Below, one piece after another: positions 12,901-40,658 of a stretch of DNA of 64,000 bases. Both the position numbers and the translations under genes were made by a program. Positions within the stretch are counted from its first letter, which is position 1. The number at the start of each line of letters is the position of its first letter. Source of the DNA: Ptychodera flava (Eukaryota > Hemichordata > Enteropneusta > Ptychoderidae); contig NC_091941.1 of the NCBI RefSeq assembly GCF_041260155.1, positions 19,477,747 to 19,541,746 of the forward strand. Reading direction: 5' to 3'. The notes beneath the pieces are model-generated. The model was given only the letters and a program-made list of their open reading frames with translations. It made no database searches and was not told the DNA's origin.

Positions 12901-15489
12901 GATCAAAATTTTTATTTAAACTCTTTGTTAACTGCCTGTATTTAACTGCATTTGTAAAATAGTCCAAACACTCATTCTTTATTTTGTATGTCTGTTTGTA
13001 TTTTTGAATATAAATGCAGATGATTTTTAAGACATACGACAAGGATAATTCCGGATCTTTCAATGCATATGAACTTCGTGAGGCCTTGCGTAGTGTTGGT
13101 AAGTTAATTCGAATCTTGAATTCATTGGTAATAGTTACATCCTCTGGCCTCTGATAGTTCTGCAACATTTTTCATTTATAAAACCATTTTCCCCCCTATA
13201 TCATATTAGCTCCCATATCTTGTATCACTGAGATGCCTATAGAATTACTGTCGATGGTTTAGTTTTAAAATTGTTTATTTGCATTTTAAAATCATAATTT
13301 ATTCAGTGGTCGCTGCACTATGTAAGTATAGAGTGTTTGATAACACAGTACTTTGGCTTTTCTGTGCACTTCTTCAACATGAACAACCTTGGACACTCTC
13401 GCACAGTGGGCAGTAATGACTATGTGACCTCCACTCTTGTAACTTGGATAAGCCTCCATTTTTTTCACTGTCAAACTAAACTAAACTTAACTACGGTAAA
13501 CTACTCTCTCTTAGCAAGAAGTGGGTTATAATAGTTGTCTATTGTCAGATGTAACTCCTCCTCGCCGCTATTTTAATAAGTCGTGCGGTCATAGAGCTTC
13601 TTCGGTATGTGCTCCTTTGCTGTTGAATGCACTGCCCTCAGAAATTCGCTGTCTTTTGTATCTTTTAAACAATTTTGTTCAGCGCACTGATACGTTTGTG
13701 GAGTGCGTTTTTTAACCCTTTCACCACCGTGGTTTGGCCCAGTCCCATTGTAATCAATGGTAGTAGTGGACCTGTTTACAGAGAATTGGGGGTGAACAGG
13801 TTAAGAATTAAAAAATATTATATTATTAGATGATATTTACATGATTTGTCCCAACAAACACCGACCAGTGCATGAGGGCGCCGTTTCAACAGTCTAATCG
13901 GTATAATTGTCATGTGCTTCTTTAAACATCTTCCTTGTAACTCTGCTTCATCAGGTTTCAGACTGAGCTTCAAAGCCATCAGCTCCATGGTGCTGCGCTA
14001 CAGTGAGAAGGACGGTAAAATTGATTTCGATAACTTCATTCACTGTGCCATCAAACTGAAGGGAATGTTCAGTGAGTATGAATTCCCGTTGTTTTTTGCT
14101 TGAATTTTTGTGTTTATCAGTTAAAAAAAAATGAACTGCCACTGTTGTTTTTTCTTTGATGTTAATAATTACTGGCATCATTTGCATTCAGAGTATCCAG
14201 TGTAGAGCAATGTAACAAGCAAAACATATACAAAACAAACCCTGAATGTCTATGACTAGCATCGCCTTGCTTATGGCGTATGGCGGTGTCTTGCATGGAG
14301 TTCTTTACAGGCAGATTTTTCTTCTGTGATAATTTTGTTAACCACCTTCCTAACAGAAACAATCCATGTTTTTTTTAAAGCCACTGACGCTGTTTGATTC
14401 TTTTACACCTTACAGAAGCATTTAATGCGCATGATTCCGGCCGAACTGGTACCACCAAATTTGGGATTGATGACGTAAGTGGACATAGATAATTTGGTGA
14501 TGGCTTCAGAGTAGACTCTCTCACAGTCCCTGTTTCATTACGTGGTTCACAGTCTTTGCTGTATAGAGATATGCCATCGATGGCCTCTTGTAATCACTAA
14601 GCTACGCAGGAGGCAACACATCATGAAATCTTGCTGGCTATGCTAGCTTACCGAGCTTTGCTGCTCTGAGTGTAAATCGTGAAGAGGAGAGAGAGTCATG
14701 TTGAATACCAAACAAAGGGATGTGAAAAGAGGCTAGCCCCAGCCCTATTTGTGGCTAACTATACTTGATATCCATTGCCAGTGTTAAACTACAGGGGGGG
14801 AGCTCTTTGTTCAGTGTATGGCTGCTGTGATGTCATCACTTTATGGCTGTTCCACTTTTTGAGTTTGCCCCTCCATGTAAGTAGGAGTTAGGGAATCAGT
14901 ATCTCATTAAAGAGAGTGGGTTGTCGGAACAGCGCCTATGCGACTTTCTTGATTACAATGTATTTCATGCACGATATCCAGGTGCATCATGTCAACATAG
15001 CTGCAACATTTAAATTTTACGATATTCATCGTTCACAAATATGTTTTAACTTTCATTGATCGCCAACATACCCTATATACAGTGTTTACATTGGTCATAG
15101 GGGTGCCTGGCAACCTTTGAGCAGAGTTTTGACGACATCCTCCCTGTAATTGAAGAATGAAAAGAATTATTGCTGCTAAACGTCATAGGTTGATACTTGC
15201 CGTTTTGCAGTTCCCACAAATAATTTGGTATTGTGACTTTATAACAGTGCAGTTATAGATGATTTTAGAGACGTATGTTGTTTATTTCAAAGTATTAAAA
15301 GCATGCAGCCCAACCAAGAGTACAGCTCTTGATACGCTCAAAAGAGCGCCCTCAGTGTCCTCTAGCATTCATACTGTTCTAAAATGATACGTCAGCATAA
15401 TCAGTACAAGCAAAGGCCTCTTAAGTCTTACTTTGTTTGTTTTTTGTTTGTTTTCCTTCTAGTTCATCCAAACCACCATGTACTCTTAA
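923..15489 (+). CDS. Classical calpain (penta-EF-hand cysteine protease), 3' part only
   Basis: Calcium-dependent cytosolic cysteine protease. The window begins inside the gene, so the catalytic core is missing. Coding exons, all GT/AG and frame-continuous: 923-1134, 1741-1786, 4710-4766, 5004-5087, 7228-7305, 8271-8328, 11342-11400, 12114-12182, 13020-13098, 13955-14071, 14416-14474, 15463-15489 (TAA). Exon 923 encodes the end of the C2-like domain III (RFKLPKGHYVIVPSTFDPGE, DGDFLIRVFS). Exons 1741-5087 encode a low-complexity acidic/Ser linker, and exon 7228 onward the penta-EF-hand domain. Two EF loops are canonical: one spanning the 11400/12114 junction (DDDGSGKLGFDE) and DKDNSGSFNAYE. 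The later two (YSEKDGKIDFDNF, NAHDSGRTGT) are degenerate, as in CAPN2. The C-terminus is FIQTTMYS. The presence of the PEF domain makes it a classical calpain (CAPN1/2/8/9 type); the exact paralogue cannot be told without the core. Confidence 0.96.
8074..8158. mobile_element. TTAA-flanked 85-bp MITE, copy 1 (piggyBac-like)
   Basis: The element lies in a calpain intron. It begins CCCTTTCACCACC and ends GGTGAACAGG (imperfect terminal inverted repeats CCCTTTCACC / CCTGTTCACC) and is bounded on both sides by TTAA (8070-8073, 8159-8162). A TTAA duplication plus CCC-starting ends are features of piggyBac-type elements. It has no coding capacity. Copy 2 at 13716-13800 has exactly the same length and both TTAA boundaries. 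Confidence 0.75.
10870..11021. repeat. Near-perfect palindrome plus direct copy of one arm
   Basis: Positions 10878-10968 form a perfect inverted repeat with 45-bp arms and a single central T. The arms extend outward to 10870 and 10976 with one mismatch. The right arm is then repeated directly at 10976-11021, so three copies of a GC-rich core (GTACGCGGCGGCCGGTACGT, itself partly palindromic) lie within 152 bp. It lies in the calpain intron before exon 11342 and is strikingly GC-rich for this locus. It could be a small foldback element or an assembly artefact. Confidence 0.85.
13716..13800. mobile_element. TTAA-flanked 85-bp MITE, copy 2
   Basis: This is the same family as 8074-8158: it has the same length, starts CCCTTTCACCACC, ends GGTGAACAGG, and is bounded by TTAA at 13712-13715 and 13801-13804. 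It sits in the calpain intron between the exons at 13020 and 13955. Most of the interior is conserved between the copies (for example GGACCTGTTTACAG). Confidence 0.75.
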
Positions 15490-15674
15490 GGAGGACGCAT
15501 CTACTCTCTGGAAAGTCTACGCCGAATTCAAGAATGCACAAATCTCATCAATATTGCTGATGTTATGAAATCCCTTCCTATGGATTTATGCTTGATTGAA
15601 GAGCTTTTTAAAAGTTAAACCATCAAATTGACAAGTAAAATCAATCTTTGCCGCTAAGGTTTTGAAAATTTTAC

Positions 15675-15680
15675 AATAAA
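15675..15680 (+). other. Polyadenylation signal of the calpain gene
   Basis: AATAAA lies 186 bases after the calpain stop codon (TTACAATAAATTACAG), giving a short 3' untranslated region. It is the first canonical signal after the stop. Confidence 0.6.
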
Positions 15681-18460
15681 TTACAGTTTTAAGGAGATCA
15701 TAGTTGATTGATAGTAGATTTAGGGAACGGTAATTCTATAGCTTTACAATGATGAAATAATATTTAGCAAATTTCTTAAGTGTCATAATTATTATAATTA
15801 CTCTCTCTTCATCTTTGGTTTGTTTTTATCTTTTTATTTATGCTTTATACATAAAGTCAAGTTATTGTAAGTTCCTAGCCAAAAAGAAATCAAAAGTACA
15901 GCATTTTTCACAGTTGTTGGTTTTTCATATTTCTATAGTTTTTACGTGTCGTCCACATGTTTAAATATATACTTTGTCGAAGTCAGATATGAACAGACTT
16001 TTTCCAAAACTCTACACAGTTCTCATTATAATGTATTATTTTGACTCTCCATCATGATCATCTTCCTTTGTTTATTTTGTCCTCGTCTTTCACGATCAAA
16101 TTTTCATTCAAACGCATTATCTGAAAAAAATACTGAAATATAAGGTGACAAGGACAGGATAAAGCTTACTTTATGGAAGTTTTGTACAACCTTCTCTCCT
16201 GGCTAAATTTACTTATAACGTAAGTTTTCATTATGACATATATACCACCGTGAGCATTGTAAGTTTTCAGTTCAGAAACCACCGCATGCCAAAAATGAAA
16301 TGGCCTCAGTAAACGTAAAACAATCCTTGCAGAGACCCTGACAGGATTTAACTTTTCCAAGCATTTATTCACAGGATAAAGTGGGTAGTCTCAGCGTGAT
16401 TGCATGTAAACGTCGACCCCTCTATGCCAGTGGTTTGGTCCAATGCCATCGTTGTACAGGGTGACAATGGACCACTCCATCGGTAATTAGGGTGACTAAA
16501 CATGACGTCAAGCAGAGATACAATTCCACGGAAGTCAAGTTATATTTCCAACTCTCGCCTACTGTATAGGCTTTCAAACAATAATAAGTCTCAGGTATAC
16601 CTCATATTTTTTTTTGCATTTCTTTCATGAATAAGTCGTGAATAAATGCAGGAACAAAGACTCTGCCATTTGAAGTGATGTAGCCAAATGAACAAATTGA
16701 TGTTTTGTCCACGAGATCTTAATATCTCATAATAGCTTGAGGTGAATTTCGATTGTTGTCGAAAAAGTCACGTGATTTGTAAATCTCAATAGACAGAATC
16801 ATGATACAGTAATTTTCATCAAACCAAATCTAGATAAAAGTTAGTGAGGGTATATTTCCGAAGGGTAAGTAATGAAATATTCGCTTTTATCTAATTATAC
16901 ACACATCTTCCACAGCACGATTCTGCACAGTGATTCTCTATAATCATGAATATCCATGGTCAAATCATATAATTATGATATTAAATCAAGATGCAAACGT
17001 GTAGGGAATGAAGATAGGAACTGAGCTAGAACACACACTCACCCATCACTAGTGTTTGGATGCGTGTCCATATTTGTATTTGTCGTTGAAGCTGTGACTT
17101 CTGCAGCAGACGCATAACATTTTGTTCATATTGCTGTATTTGCTTACGGTGCCATCAGCGACACTTATCAATTCAGTTTAAGTGAGTCAAGTACATTCAA
17201 AAGATTGGATTTTGAGTGAAAAGGCCAAGCTCCCAGACTAGAACAAAGTATGACAGAGCAAAGTTCAAGGTCTTCTCCATTTGGTGCATTTGAACTCAGA
17301 TGACAATTGTCCTTTGACCTCCAAAGAATTGTTCGTTTGTTTATTAATTATTTTCAATGGTCTTCCACTCAATGTTTTGAATGGGAATCTGGCACCACAT
17401 AGTCTGTTGCCTCGGCTGAAATGCACGTAGCTCAAAATGATTTTATTGGAAAAGAGAAAACAGCAGATAACTCGAGATAGGTGCTATTGGTCAGGGCATT
17501 TTTTAATTTCAGTTGAAAAAGATACTGCACAGTTGCCCTTGACAATTAAACATTCATCCAAGTGCTGAATTAAATACACAATTTTCCACCACTCTAGACA
17601 TTTTATCCAGTTCACATACTTCCATCCCAATGTAGAGTTTTGTGCACTTTGACAAGAGATAATTGTATTTAGTCAGTGTTCTTGAAGACAATCGGTATGT
17701 TTTAGAAGTATAGATCTATTGTAGATATTACTGGTATGTTTGAAGAATCAGCTGCCTTTAAGGTAATTACGAAGTTTAATTATGGGAAAAAATCAAAAAA
17801 CAGATTTGCACCTTTAACGTAATTTGAAAATCTAAAGAGATTAAAAGAAACATATGAAAGTCATTCTTGCCTTTGTTGTGTCTCTGGCGCCTTTGTGCTT
17901 TATAATACACCCTAACTTATTCTATCATCAGAAAACTATATATCTGTGTGTGTGTGTTCAGGAAACTTGTGTCCCTTTTATTCAAAAAATATTGTTTGGT
18001 TGCCACACCTGAAAAACTCCAAACCATATTTGTCTACTGGGATAGAAACTGTTTCTTGTCTGTGGGCCGGATGTGTGCAACGTCACAGTGAATAAACTTA
18101 ATACATAGTGTGCATACCCCTTATGATAATGTTGAATTGTAGTACAAATTAGCAAGGGCCCATGATCTCCAGTCCTCCCACACATTTTCCAGAAAATTTT
18201 GTACAATGATAAGTGTGGTCTGGTTACATCTCTCAAAGAAAAATTGAGCATGGTGCATCAATACAGAGTTCCTGATGATTTTTGAAAGAGTACTGTGTTT
18301 CCCACTTTGCTGCGAAGGTATTTGGAATGGCGCCCCCAGTGTTCTAGTGTGCTGTTTTTACGCAAGGGATTGGTCCAGTTTCTTCAGCCAGTGGAGGGGG
18401 GTTACTGTTTTTGACTTTGGTGATGGATTAGGGGAGTCACCATGTTTTTGAAATGCTCAA

Positions 18461-18463
<3 letters not shown>

Positions 18464-18497
<34 letters not shown>
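18464..18497 (+). repeat. Poly-G run (34 G)
   Basis: This is an uninterrupted run of G. Its true length is uncertain in any assembly. It could form a G-quadruplex. It lies in intergenic sequence with no gene attached. Confidence 0.9.
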
Positions 18498-18498
<1 letters not shown>

Positions 18499-19784
18499 GA
18501 AATGTGTTTTAGAATTAAGATACAGGCTCATGGTTGGACAAGCGACCTAGTGCTAGTTGCCAATATAGCCCTGCTGTGATATTTAAGATACCGTATTAAA
18601 GTGTGGCTGGTTTGTCAACAAAGGAAATACTGATGAACATATCTGGATTTGCATACTGAAAGTCTGGTTTGCAAAGCAACAGATGAGCCTCGAATTGCAT
18701 TATTCAGTTGCAGTCTGTTTTATGTCGAATATATTTCCGACCCTGGATGACAGTTGTGACCCTGGATGACAGACAACTGTTACCCGCTCATGTCCACTTT
18801 GAAGATGGTAAAACTACAGGGGAAAATTAGAGGAATGACCTCGAGACATGCATGCACTATATACTCTGTTAGTTTATTGTCCTTTCTACTCAGAAATGTC
18901 TGAAACTTTTACAAAAAGCACTCATTTTGCTGTATGGCACCGCAAACTCTGGTACCTTGTGAGACCGTGGACAAGAAGGAAATTGCCTTTTCATTATCAC
19001 TAGATACATATTAGACTATACTATTCTTAGATGACCTGCTGTGTATCAGAGACGATAAGCTGAAATTTTGATCTTTTAACCTACTCTGAACATCGCTCTG
19101 TGGCATGAGCAATATTTCACCAAAAGCATTTTTTGCAAGCTGTACACCAAGTCTAGCTTCTAAAACAACTAAAACACTTCAGCATTTCAGTAGTAACAGT
19201 GTTCCGAAGTGCATCTTTTCTCTCTGGCTCTCTCAATAATGAATATGATCGATTTGCGCCCTCTATAGACAAAAAAGGAAGAATTCACCATGGAAAAGGC
19301 TATGTATCTCTACTGGTTGATTATTTTAAAAGAAGTTTACATTACACTGGGATGCGCTTTGTAAGAATTGACTGAATTACACCCAGAGCAGTGTTCAAAA
19401 GACTACAGAACCCTGACAACTTCCACAAACCTATCGATAAAGGCTGTAACCACTGCAAATTGTACCTTTCTACCTATAAAAATTCTCTCAAAAATACCAT
19501 GTTTTGTCATGTCAGGGAAATAAGCCATAATATATTACATTACACATTTGAAACTGTAGCAGTTTATAGCAGTCATGTGCATGCATAAAAGTGAACACAT
19601 TGCATTCTTGATAACCAAAAGATACCAACCTGGATCTTTCTAAGTTTCTAAAAGTACTGCTATCATTTCTTGTTCCAAAAAATAGACTGGAACATTTTAA
19701 TCTCTCTGAATTGCAAGCAGCAAGTTTCTATTTTCATTATTTCAGTATAAAGTTTCATGTCCGAGGTAAGCCACTTAAAATGAA

Positions 19785-19875
19785 CCCTTTCACCACCATG
19801 GTTCAGCCAAGGCTCATCGTTATCAATGGTGAGTAGAGTGTGGACCTGTCTACAGGGAATTGAGGGATGGACAGG
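19785..19875. mobile_element. TTAA MITE, diverged copy 3
   Basis: This is an intergenic, older member of the 85-bp family. It starts CCCTTTCACCACCATGGTT and ends GGACAGG; the flanks have decayed to TGAA and TTAG. More decayed relatives are visible at about 16415-16500 (GTGGTTTGGTCCAATGCC) and about 11892-11943 (TTTTAACCCTTTTACCAGGG). Their boundaries cannot be fixed by eye. Confidence 0.6.
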
Positions 19876-20179
19876 TTAGAAGACTTCAGCCACCAATAAA
19901 ATTGAATGCTGCATTAACTATGGAAAGTGCCTGTATGCTCGGAAATTAAATATGTAATGGTTTGCAAACAATAATATGTCTACGTCTGAGTGGCATCAGC
20001 AAATACGTGATGCAAACGTCATCAAATGGTAGAAGCCGTGCTACCTCCATGCTACACAGATCATAAATACCATGGTGGAAAAATATGTCTGCTTGCAGAT
20101 ATTCAGACATGGTGCCGTTATTTCACAGCCTTTGCAGTGGAATAAGCGGCTTGGTTGCACAGCTGCAAAGCAAAATAAA

Positions 20180-22070
20180 ATTTTGCCCCTGTGACAGGCA
20201 TGTACAGACCCTGACACAACCCTGTGGTACAGGTCTGTGTCAGCAAAGACGTCCCATTGCTGTGATCAGGGTTGGTGTACAGGTCTGTGGCCAGTGCTGT
20301 GATGACATGGCTACATACAGTGCTGTAGACACAGTGATGTGACAGGGCCTGAAATTTGTGCCTGTCCCATCTCTGTATTTGCAAGTCTGTACACAGCAAT
20401 GTGAAAACAGACCTGTAACAAGATTGAGTTTTTTTTAATGTACACACAATTATGCCCGTATTCATTTCTGTCATCAAAATTGGCCCATTTTTCTAAAAAT
20501 ATACACCCCTGAAATCTGAAAATTTTCAGGCCCTGTAACAGGCCCCGTAAACTCAACACTGATACACCACTGTTTGTACACCAGTATTTCAGTCATGTGG
20601 TCACAGCACTGGATATACTCAGAAACAAGTCATCGTTGATGACACAGTCCCCACTTGTTAATGGGTATTTTGATTACAGGTCCTCAGAGAGGATAGAGTC
20701 CTCTTCATTAGGTCTGTGATAAAAATACTTTTGAATGAATTCGCTTGATACATGTCTGAGTTATGGTTCAAAATGGCCGCACAGTGGCCATATTGGATTG
20801 CATCACAAAACAAATTGATGTGCATAGCTATGACATAGGTCAATGTCCTTGTACCAACTTTGAATAAAATCGGTTGAGATATGCCTGAGTTATGGCTCTG
20901 TACATGAAAAAATCGTAATAAAATGGCCGCCTGGTGGCCATATTGGGTAGTATCACAAAACAGATTGAAGTGCATATGTATGACATAGGTCAATGTCCTT
21001 GTACCAACTTTGAATAAAATCGGTTGACATATGCCTGAGTTATGGCTCTGTACATGAAAAAATCGTAATAAAATGGCCGAACAGCGGCCATTTTGGATCG
21101 TATCACAAAATAAATTGCCGTGCACAGCTATGACATTTGTCAATAAGCTTGTACCAACTTTGAATAAAATCGGTTGAAACGTGCCTGAGTAATGGCTCTT
21201 TACATGAAAAAATCGTAAATAAAATGGCCGCCTGGCGGCCATATTGGATCGTATCACAAAACAAATTGACATGCATATCTATGACATTGGTCAATGTCCT
21301 TGAACCAACTCTGAATAAAATCGGTCGAAACATGCTTGAGTAATGGCTCTGTACATGAAAAAATCGTAATAAAATGGCCGCCTGGCGGCCATATTGGATC
21401 GTATCACAAAACAAATTGACGTGCATAGCTATGACATTGGTCGATGTCCTTGTACCAACTTAGAATAAAACCGGTTGGAACATGCCTGAGTTATGGCTCT
21501 GTACATGAAAAAATCGTAATAAAATGGCCGCCTGGCGGCCATATTGGATCGTATCACAAAACAAATTGACGTGCATATCTATGACATTGGTCGATGTCCT
21601 TGTATCAACTTTGAATAAAATCGGTTGGAACATGCCTGAGTTATGGCTCTGTACATGAAAAAATCGTAATAAAATGGCCGCCTGGCGGCCATATTGGATC
21701 GTATCACAAAACAAATTGACGTGCATCTGTATGACATATGAAGTAATCCTTGTACCAAGTTTGAATGAAATCACTCCAGGCATCTCAGAGATATCTGCGT
21801 GAACGGACGGACGCACGGACGCACGCACGGACGCACGCACGCACGGACATGACCAAACCTATAAGTCCCCCCGGACGGTGTCCGTGGGGACTAATCACAT
21901 CACTGTATTTACATTCCTGTAATACCAGGCCTGATACACACCTGTCCATACACCCCTGATACCTGACCAATTTTACAAATCCTGCAACAGAGGTTATTTC
22001 TTAGGGACTGTTACAGGTACTGATCAGACCCTGTTTCAGGCATGCACTGAAATCTGCCTGTGGTTTTCTA
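20180..22070. repeat. Irregular CCTGT/ACAGG-word tract interrupted by the 150-bp repeat element
   Basis: Between about 20180 and 20640, and again between 21905 and 22070, words such as ACAGGTCTGT, CCTGTAACAGG, CAGGCCTG and TACACC recur irregularly. The two halves look alike and are separated by the 20646-21892 element, as though that element was inserted into an existing degenerate repeat. Confidence 0.4.
20646..21892. mobile_element. 1.25-kb element of seven 150-bp tandem units with hairpin end
   Basis: Seven units start (ATGGCC) at 20773, 20923, 21073, 21224, 21374, 21524 and 21674, a regular 150-bp period. Each contains a short palindrome (GGCCGCCTGGCGGCC in the consensus). The array is followed by a GGACG/CGCAC-rich tract and a terminal hairpin (21864-21892: AGTCCCC...GGACG-GT-GTCC...GGGGACT). 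AGTCCCCAC at 20646-20654 is the inverse of the last nine bases, so these may be short terminal inverted repeats; no target duplication is evident. The same end terminates two other elements at 28-29.5 kb. I infer a non-autonomous transposon, either short-TIR or Helitron-related (hairpin plus CTAA end). Confidence 0.65.
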
Positions 22071-22941
22071 GCTGTGTAGGACATAAAAATTGTATTCTCT
22101 ACAAGGATTGTTTTATCAATAACTTGCTGGCAACAATTATTAATCAAGAAGTGACTTGTCACCACAGAAACATGATCTTATTTCTATGCTAGGTTTACAA
22201 GACGACCTGCTGCAGTACATAGTTCCACAATATCTGATTGTATTTATGAAGATATTAGTTTTTTACACTGGTCTCATATATCACTAGCTTATGGCACTTC
22301 AGTTTGATTTGCGGCATTATCAACCAAAAATTTTTTTTCAGAGCAGTAGATGAGGCCATAGGCCTTGTCTATTTCAATATTGATCAAAATATGATAAAAC
22401 TTGTCATATTACACTTGCATTGTCTGTGAAGTTAACGTACAACATTCTACTTGACATTGAGGTGCTGACACAAGCAGTCACCTGATAACATACCCTTTGA
22501 GACAAAAACTATTGGGTATCTAAGACACTTGAAGACAACACAGAAAGATAATTCCTGCCCATTGGTCAGGTGTTTTTTTTGGCAGTTATTTAAAGTCCTT
22601 TAGAGAAGAAAGACAACTTCTCATCTCTTTGGACAGTTGTGATCACATGACGTAAACCTGACAAATATTGAACAATCTTGTGATTTTTTTTATATGAGCG
22701 GCACAGAAATGACAGCACTTCATTAGAGAGTTACTGTTGCCATGACAACAACATTAACGGTTGCTAGGTTCACCATGACATAAAGACATGAATATAGAGA
22801 AAAAAATACCACAGTTTTCCTCATAAAGAGTTCATTTTCAAGGAAGAAGTACTCCATAAGGTGATGTAGAGTTTATGTCTGATGTCACAGCGTTGTTTTC
22901 AAGCCATGGTTGGGGTCATCAGAGGTCATGGACACATGTGT

Positions 22942-39939
<16,998 letters not shown>

Positions 39940-40658
39940 TTTGATAAGAGGTCGAGTGAAGGTGTTTGATTCCTGTGATTGCACAGGAAAGACTTGTCAA
40001 CAATTCAGTCGGACTCCGTCGTGCCGATCCTTTGACGCGCCTGCGAAACTTCTAACAAGAAATGCTCTCGCTTGTATCCACGAGTACAACAATGCCTTCA
40101 ACGGACTTCACAAGCGCCACACCATTTGTTTGGCTGCTACCCGAAGCCAGCGAACAACATCGGCGGGTTTTAAACGGTTAGCCTCCGAGTCTGGGGACAG
40201 GAGTCGGCACAAAGATAAAGTGGGTTGATTATGTGCACCTGGCACTGTCTGTTCGATGAGATGTCGTCTGGTGCAGCAGAAATTCACTAATAATTCTGAA
40301 TTTGGGTGGGTCCGTTTTAAAGCTTGACACCCTGCAACTTTGACCCGGAAGAACAAACTTGAAGCTATGTCACTGAACGGAAGTAGCAGAAATCGGTAAT
40401 GCAGTTTTGACTAACAAATGAGAAAATAGTGTTACTTATATGCATTACTTCATCAAAGAGCCATGATTTTACACAAATCAACGAAAAATACTCTTTTCAA
40501 AATTTTCCAATATTATTCGTTAGTTTATTAGGGTTCGCCTTCGTATAATTTACGAAATAAAAGCAGATACTGTATTAAATACCCAGTTCCCGCGCCGCGC
40601 AAGTGTTTACCAACACGCGTCCAACCGTGTACGTGTGTTCGCGTGACTCTCAAGCAAT
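39940..40658. promoter_or_regulatory. Shared head-to-head promoter interval AIDA / FKBP3
   Basis: The AIDA and FKBP3 start codons point away from each other with 719 bases between. The interval is locally richer in CpG than its surroundings (CACGCGTCC, CGCGCCGCGC near 40590-40620), which suits a bidirectional housekeeping promoter. I see no clear TATA box for either gene. Transcription start sites cannot be placed from sequence alone. Confidence 0.5.

Larger units (their letters stand above)
15700..22941. other. Intergenic region between the calpain and AIDA 3' ends
   Basis: The calpain and AIDA genes converge here. I see no conserved coding exon. The interval contains decayed TTAA MITEs, a 34-base G run, an irregular tract of CCTGT/ACAGG-type words and the 150-bp tandem-repeat element, all listed separately. 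Open frames within the tandem repeat are by-products of the 150-bp (50-codon) period. Confidence 0.7.

Noticed and set aside
20658..21840. Long minus-strand open frames (107-204 codons) with repeated MHVNLFCDTIQYG-type peptides
   Set aside because: The 150-bp tandem unit is exactly 50 codons, so one stop-free frame is propagated. There is no promoter, splice structure or domain. I treat it as a repeat, not a gene.
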